A stretch of DNA of 64,000 bases from Verrucomicrobiaceae bacterium UBA1938 (GTDB taxonomy: Bacteria; Verrucomicrobiota; Verrucomicrobiia; Verrucomicrobiales; Verrucomicrobiaceae): assembly GCA_002336895.1 (NCBI GenBank), contig DDFC01000026.1:85487-149486 (forward strand), given 5' to 3'. A model generated the notes under the pieces. That model was not told where the DNA came from and made no database searches. It was given only the letters and a program-made list of their open reading frames with translations. Shown piece after piece: positions 45,263 to 54,555 of the stretch (positions within the stretch are counted from its first letter, which is position 1; every line of letters begins with the position of its first letter). The position numbers and the translations under genes were made by a program.

Positions 45263-45302
45263 TCCGCTATTTGATGACTACCACTGCCTACCACCCGATT
45301 TC

Positions 45303-45719
45303 ATGACTTCCCCCCTGAGTGAACTGATTTCCGTGCTGTGCGATGAAGCAGGGGCGCCCGCCCCTGAAGCAGATGCGCGGGGTGCCCATGTGATCCGCAT
45401 TGAAAACCACGAGCTGCGTGTCCAGCCTCTGAGTCACGGCAGGTTCGTCCTCCTCGGCCTCATCGGCAAGGCGGGGGACATCGCAGCACGCCGTGAAGAA
45501 TCCCGCCAGACCTTGCTTTCCTCCTGCCTGGGGCTTCAGGCGGTTCGCTTTGGCAAACTCGGAACTCCTGAGGTTCTCACGCTCGAACCAGAAAACGACG
45601 AACTGGTTCTGTGGTGGTCTTTTGGAGAGAGCCAGGTTTCCATCCCCACCTTTTTGCAGGCTGCCGAATCCTTGATCAACGAGACCGAGTTTTGGAAAAA
45701 CTGGCTCGCCACCGTCTAA
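45303..45719 (+). CDS. YscB-like class I chaperone
   Basis: A 138-aa protein with the class I chaperone plan: LSELISVLCDEAGAP, HVIRIENHELRVQPLSHGRFVLLGLIG, a helix with RQTLLSSCLGLQAVRFG, then LTLEPENDELVLWWSFGES and a final helix (TFLQAAESLINETEFWKNWL). It lies immediately before sctC, as yscB (137 aa) does in Yersinia. YscB pairs with SycN on YopN, and both partners are in this cluster. The call rests on position and fold. Confidence 0.72.
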   Translation: MTSPLSELISVLCDEAGAPAPEADARGAHVIRIENHELRVQPLSHGRFVLLGLIGKAGDIAARREESRQTLLSSCLGLQAVRFGKLGTPEVLTLEPENDELVLWWSFGESQVSIPTFLQAAESLINETEFWKNWLATV

Positions 45720-45723
45720 GTCC

Positions 45724-47778
45724 ATGAGCCACGCCCGATTCATTCTTCTCATTTTCCTCACCGCGCAACTGATGGGCCTCTCCGCCCTCCACGCCCAGGA
45801 TTACGATCGTGTGCCCTGGCGTTCAAAGCGCATCACCCTCACCGCCCATCAGCGCCCGGTGCGTGATGTGCTCAAGGAGTTCGCCACACTGCAAAGCCTC
45901 CCTGTTTCCATCAGCGACTCCGTCAAAGGCGTCATCAGCGGAACCTTCATGGAAGTGGACACGGCCAGGCTGCTCGACCAGATCTGCGAAGCTCATGGCC
46001 TGGTCTGGTTTTATGATGGCGTGCGCATGATCATTGAAACCGGCGACGAGGTTTTCTCCCGTCCGCTTTCTCTGCCTTATGTGACGGCCTTTGCCCTCAA
46101 TGAGGTGCTTTTCAGCGTCGGCTACGCCAGCGGTCCGAAGGGCAGGGAGGTGCAGATCAAAAACGGTCACCGCGAAGGGGTCATCCTCCTCATAGGCGGG
46201 GCGCAGTTCATCCAGGCCACCGAGGCGCTCGCACGTGATCTCGACACTCAGGAGAGCCGGCGCATCAATGACCAGATCACCGTCCGCACCTTCCGTCTGA
46301 ACTACGCCTCCGCCAGCGACGTCACAGTGAACAATGGCGGCACCACACGCATCATTCCCGGTGTGGTCCGCAATCTACAAAACCTCATGGCCAACCAGGT
46401 GCCGGGCAGCCAGCTCTCCGCCGGGGTGGAGGAGGCGGAAAGCCGCCGCACGCATCCCAGCCTGCGCGGCACCGGACTGGCCGCTGTGGGCAATCCCAAT
46501 GCAGGCGCTCCTCAGGCACCTTTCAATCCCTACGACCCCTATGGCACACAGCAGAAAGCCACGCCTGTTCCTGGATTTGGCGGTGCGGGCGGCGCAGTGG
46601 GCCAGCCCGCAGCCACGAATGATCCGCGTGCGCCCATGATCGTGGCGGATGTGCGCCTCAATGCCGTTCTCGTGCGGGATGTGGCGGCCCGCATGCCGCT
46701 CTATGAAGAGCTGATCCGCATGATTGATGTCCCCACCAAGGCCATCGAGATCAGCGCCGCCATTGTGGACATCGGTTCTGACAATCTGCGCAATGTCGGT
46801 GTGGAGATCCTGGGGCTTGGCAAAAAGGGCAATGACAACACGCGCTTCGGCTTTGATGCAGACCGTGGCCTCTTTGATGGCACAAACACCCAGGGGCAGA
46901 CCCCGAGCTTCTTGGACGGCTCCAATCTCGCACGCGGCGCCGGATTGAACGCCACGGCCCTCATCAGCGCCGGTGGCTTTGAAATGCTGAGCCGCCTGCG
47001 TGCGGTGGAGGAGGTGGGGGCCGCGCAGATCGTTTCCAGCCCTTCTGTTTTGACCATGGAAAACGTGCAGGCTGTAATCCGCACCGACGAAAAGGTTTAT
47101 GTGAAGGTAGCAGGAAATCTACAAGTGGACCTATTCGACGTTACAGCAGGAGTTCAGTTGCGCGTGACCCCCACTCTCGTGAAGGAGAGAGGGAACACGG
47201 ACTTCAGGCTCGTGATCGACATCACCGACGGCAGCTTCTCCGACCAGCGCGTGGGTGAGATTCCCACCACTCGTGAGAGCGCCATCAATACCCAGGCACT
47301 CGTGCCTGAAAACAAGACCCTGCTTCTCGGTGGCTATTCTGTGGAGCGCCGCAACCGCAGCAGCCGCCAGGTGCCGCTGCTGGCCAAGGTGCCGCTGCTT
47401 GGAAAGATTTTTTCCAACAATGCGCGCACCCACGAGCGCACGCAGCGCTTCTTCTTCATCACGCCGCGCATTGTGGATTTGATGAAGGAAGCCACGGACC
47501 CCGCCGCCTTTGCCGGCACGGCTGGCAATGACCTCGCTCTGCCGAGCTATCTCAGCAATGACCAGATTTCACGCGAGAAGGTCGATGATCTCGCACGCCG
47601 TCTCGCCGCCGGCAATCAGGCAGGTGGAGATCAGTCCGGCCTCACGCAGCCACGTGCGCCTCAGACCTCCGGTGCAGCCGGAGCAGACACTGAAAAACGC
47701 TGGATCCCGCGTGCTATGCCTCTGCGTGAAGAGCCCTCCGTCCTTCTTCCCCCTGCATCCAGTCCTTCCCGCCCATGA
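45724..47778 (+). CDS. sctC: T3SS outer-membrane secretin SctC
   Basis: A 684-aa protein with a signal peptide (cleavage near LHA-QD, residue 24), N0/N1-type periplasmic domains (VPWRSKRITLTAHQRPVRDV) and the C-terminal secretin region with VPENKTLLLGGY and QVPLLAKVPLLGKIFSNN. It forms the outer-membrane ring. A Pro/Gly-rich spacer is seen at about 245-300. No pilotin gene is found nearby. It overlaps sctD by 4 bases. Confidence 0.97.
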   Translation: MSHARFILLIFLTAQLMGLSALHAQDYDRVPWRSKRITLTAHQRPVRDVLKEFATLQSLPVSISDSVKGVISGTFMEVDTARLLDQICEAHGLVWFYDGVRMIIETGDEVFSRPLSLPYVTAFALNEVLFSVGYASGPKGREVQIKNGHREGVILLIGGAQFIQATEALARDLDTQESRRINDQITVRTFRLNYASASDVTVNNGGTTRIIPGVVRNLQNLMANQVPGSQLSAGVEEAESRRTHPSLRGTGLAAVGNPNAGAPQAPFNPYDPYGTQQKATPVPGFGGAGGAVGQPAATNDPRAPMIVADVRLNAVLVRDVAARMPLYEELIRMIDVPTKAIEISAAIVDIGSDNLRNVGVEILGLGKKGNDNTRFGFDADRGLFDGTNTQGQTPSFLDGSNLARGAGLNATALISAGGFEMLSRLRAVEEVGAAQIVSSPSVLTMENVQAVIRTDEKVYVKVAGNLQVDLFDVTAGVQLRVTPTLVKERGNTDFRLVIDITDGSFSDQRVGEIPTTRESAINTQALVPENKTLLLGGYSVERRNRSSRQVPLLAKVPLLGKIFSNNARTHERTQRFFFITPRIVDLMKEATDPAAFAGTAGNDLALPSYLSNDQISREKVDDLARRLAAGNQAGGDQSGLTQPRAPQTSGAAGADTEKRWIPRAMPLREEPSVLLPPASSPSRP

Positions 47779-49163
47779 GTGATGCCCGTCAACAATGGCT
47801 CCTGAAAGTGATCGCCGGCCCTCATCAGGGCGCGGAGATCGGCCTCTATGCCGGCAAGACTCTGGTGGGCAGCGATGACGAATGCGATGTGGTGCTGCAT
47901 GATGTGCTCGTCGCGCCGCAGCATCTGGAGATCGATCTTGCAGCCTCCGGCATCACCGCCGCACCTTTGGGCGGACGTGTTTTTGTGAATGGCAAACGCA
48001 TCCGCGATGCGCGCCTGGCCGTCCCATCCTTTGCTTTCCTTTCCATCGGCGGCTCTCACCTCGTCATTGGTCCTGCGGAGGGCAAATGGCCCCTGTTGTC
48101 CTCTGCGGATGTGCCGGAGCTGGAGAAAGATGCGGAGCCTGCGCCTGCCACATCCGACAAAGAACCTGCGCCAGCCGCCGCCCCGGCAGCAGACGCAGCA
48201 CCCGCGCAAAGCACTTCGGCATCTGCCCAGCCCATGACGCAGCCGGCACGTGCGCCCTCGCGTATCGGGCCGCTGTTTGGCATTGCCTGCGGCCTGCTCC
48301 TGCTGCTTGGCTGGGGTGTTGTTTACAGTGAGTATTTCTCTGCTCGTGGTGAGAATTCCGAAGAGCTGCCCAAGCCGGACAAACCCATCGCGCGCGCCAT
48401 GGCGGTCGTGGAGGAGCTGGGCCTGGCAGGCAGCATCAAGCTGGAGGAAAATGCAGGACGACTTACCGCAGTCGGATACGTGGACACTGAAAACAAGCAG
48501 CGTGAGCTGCAGGCGGTGTTTCGTGCCACGGTCCCCGGCATGCGCACCAAGATCTACAGCCTGGAAAAGATCGCTTCCAGCGCACGCTCTCTTCTCGACA
48601 ACCAGCATCTGGCTCTCACCATCACCAGCCTCAGCGAGGGCAAGATCAAAGTGACCGGCAAACTCGCTTCTGCGAATGACTGGGTGGGCATGAAGCAGAC
48701 GCTGCTCTCCGAGGTGCCAGGCATCAGCGAGATCGAAGACAGTGTGGAGATCGAAGCACCTCGTCCGCGGATCTCAGCACCGGTCCAGGTGGCAGCCACT
48801 GTGCCGCTTCCCGGCGCCCTTGCAAAACCCGGCGCTGCCCCAGCTCAGACAGCGGCAGCGCCCCCGCCACTGCCGGTCAGTATGCCAGAGCCTGACCCGG
48901 AGACAGGTTATCTCATCACCACAGACACCATCGACACACCGGAATCCACCATCGTGACCATTCGTTCCAGTGAGGATGGGCTCGGCTACATCCGTCTTAA
49001 TACCGGCGGTGTTTACTTCATCGGCGCCCGTCTGCCCTACGGCGGCACCGTGGCCAAAATCGAGACCGACAAGGTCAGCATCATCGAAAAGGGCCAGATC
49101 CGCAGCCTGCGGCAGGGCGACGTGGTCATGAAGAGCAAACCCATCACCTCCACCAAATCATGA
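47775..49163 (+). CDS. sctD: T3SS inner-membrane ring protein SctD
   Basis: A 462-aa protein: N-terminal FHA domain (about 1-110, VIAGPHQGAEIGLYAGKTLVGSDDECDVVL), an Ala/Pro linker, one membrane segment (about 163-187, IGPLFGIACGLLLLLGWGVVY) and a periplasmic part with BON-like repeats. This is the YscD order. An extra Pro/Ala-rich linker and a C-terminal beta domain (after about 350) make it a little longer than YscD. It overlaps neighbours on both sides by 4 bases. Confidence 0.94.
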   Translation: MSDARQQWLLKVIAGPHQGAEIGLYAGKTLVGSDDECDVVLHDVLVAPQHLEIDLAASGITAAPLGGRVFVNGKRIRDARLAVPSFAFLSIGGSHLVIGPAEGKWPLLSSADVPELEKDAEPAPATSDKEPAPAAAPAADAAPAQSTSASAQPMTQPARAPSRIGPLFGIACGLLLLLGWGVVYSEYFSARGENSEELPKPDKPIARAMAVVEELGLAGSIKLEENAGRLTAVGYVDTENKQRELQAVFRATVPGMRTKIYSLEKIASSARSLLDNQHLALTITSLSEGKIKVTGKLASANDWVGMKQTLLSEVPGISEIEDSVEIEAPRPRISAPVQVAATVPLPGALAKPGAAPAQTAAAPPPLPVSMPEPDPETGYLITTDTIDTPESTIVTIRSSEDGLGYIRLNTGGVYFIGARLPYGGTVAKIETDKVSIIEKGQIRSLRQGDVVMKSKPITSTKS

Positions 49164-49432
49164 GCACAGATCCTCTGGCAGACAGCGCCCTGAAGGCCCG
49201 CCTCGACACACCCGATTTTCAGGAGGCTCTCGCCGCCGACGCAGATGGTTCTTTCTACCAGGATGCCGTATCCTATCTCGCTGCCTGGAGGCGGAGAATC
49301 CGCCAGTATCAGGATGCCGGCGTCTCCACCGGGGAGTTTGCCTCTCTGACGCGGCTTTCCTCCAGCATCGACACCGCGGAGCGTGTCATCGAATTTTTTG
49401 TGAAGCTGCAAAAGCTGCCGCCCAAGCAGTAG
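49160..49432 (+). CDS. YscE-like needle co-chaperone (positional)
   Basis: A 90-aa helical protein between sctD and sctF, the position of yscE. YscE (66 aa) and YscG hold the needle subunit YscF in the cytosol, and a YscG-like gene follows sctF here. The two-helix composition (EALAADADGSFYQDAVSYLAAWRRRI and TAERVIEFFVKLQKL) fits, but sequence similarity is too weak to prove it. Confidence 0.6.
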   Translation: MSTDPLADSALKARLDTPDFQEALAADADGSFYQDAVSYLAAWRRRIRQYQDAGVSTGEFASLTRLSSSIDTAERVIEFFVKLQKLPPKQ

Positions 49433-49476
49433 CACAAAACCAAACCCAAAAGCACAACTCAAACACACACGTCATT

Positions 49477-49734
49477 ATGGCAATTCCCTCCTTCAGCCCC
49501 GCCTTGTTTTCCGACTCCGAGGTCTGGACCAAGATCAAAACCATGGCCACCACGCTCAACACGGAGACCACCCAGGTCGTCACAGACGCCAGCACCACCG
49601 ACTTCTCCGACCCCGGCTCCGTCGTCCTGCTGCAGATGCGCGTCAATCAGGTGACCAATGCCGCCACGGCCGTCTCCAACCTCGTGAAAGCGATCCAGGA
49701 GCCTTCCAAGAACGCTGTGTCAAACCTCCGCTAA
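49477..49734 (+). CDS. sctF: T3SS needle protein SctF
   Basis: An 85-aa helix-turn-helix protein, the normal size for needle subunits (YscF 87). The QMRVNQVTNAATAVSNLVKAIQEPSKNAVSNLR C-terminus, cut here into its tail FKNAV-like SKNAVSNLR end, carries the polar helix of the family, and the N-terminus is Ser/Pro-rich. It sits between the YscE- and YscG-like genes. Gene spacing (44 bases before, 27 after) is looser than elsewhere, allowing extra expression. Confidence 0.92.
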   Translation: MAIPSFSPALFSDSEVWTKIKTMATTLNTETTQVVTDASTTDFSDPGSVVLLQMRVNQVTNAATAVSNLVKAIQEPSKNAVSNLR

Positions 49735-49761
49735 TCCAGCTCCCGCCACCCGCCTAAAATC

Positions 49762-50169
49762 ATGGTACAGATCGACTCAGAACTGGTGCGTCTGCTCATG
49801 CGAGTGGGGTACACCGCCGCATGGAACGGCCTTCACCAGGAGGCGCTCTCCATCTTTGAAGGCGTGGGGGCCGTGCGCTCGGAAAACGAAGTGCCGATGA
49901 TCGGCGCCTCGGTGGTGGCCATGCTGGCGGGCCACTACGACGTCGCTGTGACGACCCTGCGCGAAGGCGCTCTCACTCTCAATCCCGACAGCGCACTGGC
50001 GCGCGCCCACCTCGGTGTGGCGCTGCGCCTGCGCGGGGATGAGGACGCCGGCCTGACCCTGCTGCAGGAAGTGGCCGCTCAAACGACAGACCCAGACGCC
50101 GCCACCATGGCGCGCAACGTTGCCAAACTCAGCCCAGACCAGCTCAAACCCAATCTCAGCCTGCTATGA
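49762..50169 (+). CDS. YscG-like TPR chaperone of the needle protein
   Basis: A 135-aa protein with TPR-like helices (LMRVGYTAAWNGLHQEALSIFEG, MLAGHYDVAVTTLREG, ARAHLGVALRLRGDEDAGLTLLQ), as in YscG (115 aa), which with YscE keeps needle subunits from polymerising. It follows sctF, and its stop overlaps the next start by 4 bases. Confidence 0.85.
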   Translation: MVQIDSELVRLLMRVGYTAAWNGLHQEALSIFEGVGAVRSENEVPMIGASVVAMLAGHYDVAVTTLREGALTLNPDSALARAHLGVALRLRGDEDAGLTLLQEVAAQTTDPDAATMARNVAKLSPDQLKPNLSLL

Positions 50170-50606
50170 CCCCAGCCGTCATCGCTGCCGCCGCTCCAGC
50201 GCCTGCAGCCTTCAGCCAGCCACTGCCTCTCAACACCCCTGCCTCCTCCATGGCCGATGTGGACCGCCTGCGCGCGCTCGTCGCCGGAGTGCAGCCCGTA
50301 GGCGGCACCGGCACACCGCCCGTGAATCAGGCTGCTCAGGCAGAGCAGGGCGGCTTCCGCACCCTGGGCGACTCCATTCTTGAAGGTGTGTCCAAGTTTA
50401 ATCTCGGTTACAACGATTCGCTCAACGGCATCACCACCAAGATCGAGGAAATCTCCCGCGCAGATCCGCTGCAGCTTGGCAACGACTTCGGCCAGATCAT
50501 GTCCCTGCAGATCGAGATCGCCCGCTGGACCATGTCGGTCATGGGCGTGGACAATGCCTCCAAGGCCGGGACTAACACCATCAAGGAGCTGAGCAAAGGC
50601 GGCTGA
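50166..50606 (+). CDS. sctI: T3SS inner rod protein SctI
   Basis: A 146-aa protein with an Ala/Pro-rich N-terminus and the conserved C-terminal rod helix: DPLQLGNDFGQIMSLQIEIARW, MSVMGVDNASKAG and TIKELSKGG. This C-terminus is diagnostic of SctI, which forms the rod joining export gate and needle. The stop TGA shares a base with the sctJ start. Confidence 0.93.
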   Translation: MTPAVIAAAAPAPAAFSQPLPLNTPASSMADVDRLRALVAGVQPVGGTGTPPVNQAAQAEQGGFRTLGDSILEGVSKFNLGYNDSLNGITTKIEEISRADPLQLGNDFGQIMSLQIEIARWTMSVMGVDNASKAGTNTIKELSKGG

Positions 50607-51403
50607 TGCCGCCTCATGCGATCTCGTCTTTCCCCAACATTCCAACTGCGACTTTTTTCCCTGTGATAGCACGCCTGTCCTCATTTATACGCCCCTTGCT
50701 GATGCTCACCCTCTTCGTGCTGACATCTTGCAGCAAGGTTCCCTTGTTCAGCGAGCTCAAAGAGGAGGAGTCCAATGAGATCATGGCCTATCTTCTGGAT
50801 CAGAAGATCGACTGCAGCAAGGTGCCCGGGAAAGAAGGGCTGTGGATTCTCGAAGTGCCGCAGGAAGATTTCGCACTGGCCATGTCGTCTCTGCAGGCCA
50901 TCGGGCTGCCCCGGCAGAAACTCATGAAAATGGGGGACGTCTTTCAGAAGAGCGGCCTTGTCAGCTCCCCCACGGAGGAGCGCATCCGCTTCATCGATGC
51001 GCTCAGCCAGGAGCTCTCAGACACGCTCATGAAGGTGGACGGAGTCGTGGCCGCCAAGGTCCACATCGCCCTGCCAAACAACGATCCCCTGAGCGAGAAG
51101 ACGCTGCTGCCATCGGCGGCGGTCTTCATCAAATTTCGTCCCGGCTATGATGTGGAAAGCTCCACTCCCGACCTGAAAAACCTCGTCACCAAATCCGTCG
51201 AAGGGCTCACCTTTGAAAATGTGGAGCTCGTCATGAGTCCTGCGGAGGCCATGCCGCCAAAGCCCAAGGTGGAGTCCTCCGGCTTTCTCGCCCAGTGGCA
51301 GCAGAAAATGTCCGTCGGCGCCTTTGCAGCTCTTTGTGCAGGTGCGGGCTTTGGGCTCGCTGTGCTCGTCCTCGTGCTCCTGCGCAAGAAGATCACCGCC
51401 TAA
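50606..51403 (+). CDS. sctJ: T3SS inner-ring lipoprotein SctJ
   Basis: A 265-aa protein (YscJ: 244) with lipobox LFVLTSC (C42 from the first ATG; a GTG at 50663 would give a more ordinary signal length), the two small alpha-beta domains (EIMAYLLDQKIDCSKV and VDGVVAAKVHIALP), and a C-terminal membrane segment (GAFAALCAGAGFGLAVLVLVLL). SctJ forms the inner membrane ring with SctD. Start overlaps sctI, suggesting coupling. Confidence 0.96.
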   Translation: MPPHAISSFPNIPTATFFPVIARLSSFIRPLLMLTLFVLTSCSKVPLFSELKEEESNEIMAYLLDQKIDCSKVPGKEGLWILEVPQEDFALAMSSLQAIGLPRQKLMKMGDVFQKSGLVSSPTEERIRFIDALSQELSDTLMKVDGVVAAKVHIALPNNDPLSEKTLLPSAAVFIKFRPGYDVESSTPDLKNLVTKSVEGLTFENVELVMSPAEAMPPKPKVESSGFLAQWQQKMSVGAFAALCAGAGFGLAVLVLVLLRKKITA

Positions 51404-51416
51404 CCCATACGCACAG

Positions 51417-52103
51417 ATGAAACCCCACAGCGGATGGTACGTACAGCAGGCCAAGGCCAACCCGGATCTCTTCCGTGTGGTCTATGACTTCAACTGCCGT
51501 CCCCAGTTCTGGCTGCACAGCGCGGTCACGGAAGAACTGCCGCACGCTGTCGTGGTGCGGGCGCTTGCCGGGGCTGCGCATGGTGGCAGGCACCTTGCCG
51601 CCTGGCTGTCCAAAACTCTGGGGCTGGGGGCACAGGAGGCGGTGTGGGATTTTCAGGAGCCGCGCAGACGTCTCGCTTTGCTCAGCCCGGAGTCTTTGTT
51701 GAAACTGGCACGCTTTGCCGGTGCGGCGCTTTGCTGGCCGCGTCTCTCCTCTGTGATCGGACGCTCCGAGATCCAGGAGATCAAGGCCGCCCTCGGCGAA
51801 GACGCCTACTCCTTCGCACTCCGCCGCGCCCGGCTTCTGGTAGCTCAGCAGGATGCTCTCGTCCCTCAGTCTGGCGTGCCTCTCATGCCTCAGGTGATCG
51901 AGGCGGGTTGGGGCCTCGTCACCACGGCGGCCAGCGATGACGCGGACTCCGTGCAGCAGCGTCTCATGCTCAAGCTGCCGCCCGCAGTCGCCAAAAAAAC
52001 CGTCCGTCCCGTGGACCCGGATCTGCGCGCACGCGCCTGGAGTCTCATTCGCAAAATCAGCCCCGCAGTCTTTACCGAAGGAGAGTCCAAATGCTTTGCC
52101 TAG
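51417..52103 (+). CDS. sctK: T3SS sorting-platform protein SctK
   Basis: A 228-aa protein from the ATG at 51417 (YscK: 209). The WYVQQAKANPDLFRVVYDFNCRP start, RRRLALLSPESLLKLARFAGA and a C-terminal helix RARAWSLIRKISP are typical of the poorly conserved SctK family, which links SctD to the cytosolic SctQ pods. The longer frame from 51324 overlaps sctJ and is rejected. It overlaps sctL by 13 bases. Confidence 0.85.
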   Translation: MKPHSGWYVQQAKANPDLFRVVYDFNCRPQFWLHSAVTEELPHAVVVRALAGAAHGGRHLAAWLSKTLGLGAQEAVWDFQEPRRRLALLSPESLLKLARFAGAALCWPRLSSVIGRSEIQEIKAALGEDAYSFALRRARLLVAQQDALVPQSGVPLMPQVIEAGWGLVTTAASDDADSVQQRLMLKLPPAVAKKTVRPVDPDLRARAWSLIRKISPAVFTEGESKCFA

Positions 52104-52696
52104 AGAACAGCGGCGTCACCGTCGCCCCATCCGCCAAGGTGATCAAACGTGATGAGCATGCGTTCATCCTGGAAGGGCAGCGCATTCTTGAGGCCGCGCG
52201 GCATGAGGCCGGGCTCATTCGCCAGAAAGCCGAGGCGGAGGCGGCGCAGAAAAGGCAGGAGGGCTTTCAGCAGGGCGTGGAGGAGGGCAAGGCCCAGATA
52301 GCCGAGCACATCGTGCAGTGCATGGGGCAGAGCGCCGCCTACTTCTCCAAGGTGGAGGATGTCATGGTGGACCTCGTCATGCGCGCGGTGAGGCACGTCA
52401 TCGGAGAGATGAACCAGCGGGACGTGGCCGAGCGCATCGTGCGCCGTGCTTTGGAGAGCACGCGGAATGAAAGCCAGGTCACCGTGCGTGTGGCTCCGGC
52501 GCAGGCGGACTGGCTGAAAGGCCGCCTCAATGCCATCATGCAGGCCTTCCCCAAGGTGCAGTTCCTGCACATCGAATCTGACACCCGCATGCCGGAAAAC
52601 GGCTGCATCCTGGAGACTGAAATCGGTGTCGTGGATGCCTCGCTGGAGACTCAGCTCAAGGCCATCGAAAAGGCCCTCATCCGGTCCATGAAATAA
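52091..52696 (+). CDS. sctL: T3SS ATPase stator SctL
   Basis: A 201-aa protein. A long charged helix (about 40-85, with AEAEAAQKRQEGFQQGVEEG) and a C-terminal FliH/V-ATPase-E-like domain (VTVRVAPAQADWL, ESDTRMPENGCILETEIGVVDASLETQLKAIEKAL) are the SctL signature. It anchors the SctN ATPase to SctQ. It starts inside the end of sctK and is 5 bases before sctN. Confidence 0.95.
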   Translation: MLCLENSGVTVAPSAKVIKRDEHAFILEGQRILEAARHEAGLIRQKAEAEAAQKRQEGFQQGVEEGKAQIAEHIVQCMGQSAAYFSKVEDVMVDLVMRAVRHVIGEMNQRDVAERIVRRALESTRNESQVTVRVAPAQADWLKGRLNAIMQAFPKVQFLHIESDTRMPENGCILETEIGVVDASLETQLKAIEKALIRSMK

Positions 52697-52701
52697 ACAG
52701 C

Positions 52702-54033
52702 ATGAGCCTCGCCACCTTCGATTTTGACTCCCTCACCGCACGCCTGAACCGCGGCATGGACTCCGTGCCGCCGCTCAGTCTTCGCGGCCGTGTCATGCAG
52801 GTGACGGGCACGATTCTGAAGGCCTACGCGCCGGGCGCAAAAATCGGCGAGCTCTGCCGTCTCAAGAACCCCTGGGAGGAGGAAGGCATCCTCGGCGAGG
52901 TCGTCGGCTTCTCAAAAAACCTGGCGCTCATCACTCCTCTGGGGGAGATGCTCGGCCTCTCCTCCACCACCGAGGTCATTCCCACCGGTGAGATTCACAA
53001 GGTGCCGGTGGGAAAAGAAATGCTCGGGCGCGTGCTGGATGGTCTCGGCAATCCTTCGGATGGCAAAGGCCCTTTCAAGATCGACGACTATTACGCCGTC
53101 ACCGCAGATCCTCCGAATGCGATGACGCGGCAGCTCATCTCAAAGCCCATCAGCCTCGGTGTGCGCGCTCTGGATGGTCTGCTCACCTGCGGGGAGGGGC
53201 AGCGCATGGGCATCTTTGCCGCTGCCGGTGGTGGCAAGAGCACGCTGCTCAGCCAGATCATCCGCAACACCACCGCAGATATCGTGGTGCTGGCCCTCAT
53301 CGGCGAGCGTGGACGTGAGGTGCGCGAATTCCTGGAGCGTGATCTCGGCGAGGAGGGCGTGAAACGCGCCGTCACCGTCATCGCCACTTCAGACCGTCCT
53401 TCCATGGAGCGTCTGAAGTGCGCCTACGTGGCCACCGCCATCGCCGAGTATTTCCGCGATCAGGGCAAGAAGGTGCTCCTGCTCATGGACAGCGTCACCC
53501 GCTTTGCGCGTGCTTTGCGCGAGATCGGGCTCGCCGCTGGTGAGCCGCCCACACGCCGTGGCTTTCCGCCTTCCGTCTTCGCTACGCTGCCCCGCATGAT
53601 GGAGCGCGCTGGTTGCTCGGACACCGGCAGCATCACCGCGCTCTACACCGTGCTGGTGGAGGGGGATGACATGACCGAGCCCGTCGCGGATGAGACGCGC
53701 TCCATTCTTGACGGCCATATCGTGCTCAGCCGCAAGCTCGGCGCCGCCAACCACTATCCTGCCATCGATGTGCTGGCCAGCGTCAGCCGTCTTTTCACCG
53801 CCATCAATTCGCCTGACCATATGAGGGCGGCGGGAAAAATCCGCAACCTCATGTCCAAATACCAGGAGGTGGAGCTGCTCGTGCGCATTGGCGAATACAA
53901 GAAAGGCAGCGATGCCGCCGCCGACGAGGCCATCTCCAAGATCGACGCCATCAACGGCTTTCTTCGTCAGGGGCTCAGGGAGCAGAACACCTTTGCCGAA
54001 ACCACCCAGGCCATGCTGCAGCTCACCAAATAA
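52702..54033 (+). CDS. sctN: T3SS ATPase SctN
   Basis: A 443-aa F1-type hexameric ATPase, full length (YscN: 439). Walker A is AAAGGGKST (A173-T181, K179), the catalytic Glu lies in GERGREVREF (E202), and Walker B is VLLLMDSVTRFA (D263). GAIHK-type and LSSTTEVIPTGE segments match the family. It strips chaperones from cargo and powers export. Encoded 5 bases after sctL and 6 before sctO. Confidence 0.98.
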   Translation: MSLATFDFDSLTARLNRGMDSVPPLSLRGRVMQVTGTILKAYAPGAKIGELCRLKNPWEEEGILGEVVGFSKNLALITPLGEMLGLSSTTEVIPTGEIHKVPVGKEMLGRVLDGLGNPSDGKGPFKIDDYYAVTADPPNAMTRQLISKPISLGVRALDGLLTCGEGQRMGIFAAAGGGKSTLLSQIIRNTTADIVVLALIGERGREVREFLERDLGEEGVKRAVTVIATSDRPSMERLKCAYVATAIAEYFRDQGKKVLLLMDSVTRFARALREIGLAAGEPPTRRGFPPSVFATLPRMMERAGCSDTGSITALYTVLVEGDDMTEPVADETRSILDGHIVLSRKLGAANHYPAIDVLASVSRLFTAINSPDHMRAAGKIRNLMSKYQEVELLVRIGEYKKGSDAAADEAISKIDAINGFLRQGLREQNTFAETTQAMLQLTK

Positions 54034-54039
54034 AACCGC

Positions 54040-54555
54040 ATGGAACGCTACCCACTCCAGGACATGGTCTTCGTGCGCACCCACCGCGAGGACAAGGCCA
54101 GCAAGGCCCTCACCATCGCACGCCGTGCGGTGGCGGAGGCGGAGAGCTTCCTGGCTCAAAAGCAGCGGGAGCTGGAGGAATACGCCGCATGGAGAGCTGT
54201 GGAGGAGGAGCGCCTCATCCAGTCCATCCTCAAACGCCCGGTCAAGCTGGGGGACATCACCGACATCCGCTTTGAAATCACCGGCATGCGTGACCGTGAG
54301 CTCGACTGCGTGGATCAGGTGCGCAAAGCGGAAGGGGAGCTGGACCGCGTCAAAGCCGAGATGGAGCAGGCGAAGCTTGCCTATCGCAAAGCCACCCAGG
54401 ATCTCGAAAAGCTCGTCGAGCACCGCACCGCCTGGCAGGAGGAGCAAAACTTCGAGATCGAGCGTCTGGCTGATCTCGAGCTGGAAGATTTCATCAGCCC
54501 GAAAAACCACGATTTGGAACTGCAGCCGGAGGACTCGCATTATGAACTCAATTGA
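54040..54555 (+). CDS. sctO: T3SS ATPase stalk protein SctO
   Basis: A 171-aa protein made almost entirely of a long charged coiled coil, such as RRAVAEAESFLAQKQRELEEY and AEGELDRVKAEMEQAKLAYRKA, the antiparallel stalk of SctO/FliJ proteins (YscO: 154). It sits between sctN and sctP. Its end overlaps sctP by 14 bases. Confidence 0.92.
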   Translation: MERYPLQDMVFVRTHREDKASKALTIARRAVAEAESFLAQKQRELEEYAAWRAVEEERLIQSILKRPVKLGDITDIRFEITGMRDRELDCVDQVRKAEGELDRVKAEMEQAKLAYRKATQDLEKLVEHRTAWQEEQNFEIERLADLELEDFISPKNHDLELQPEDSHYELN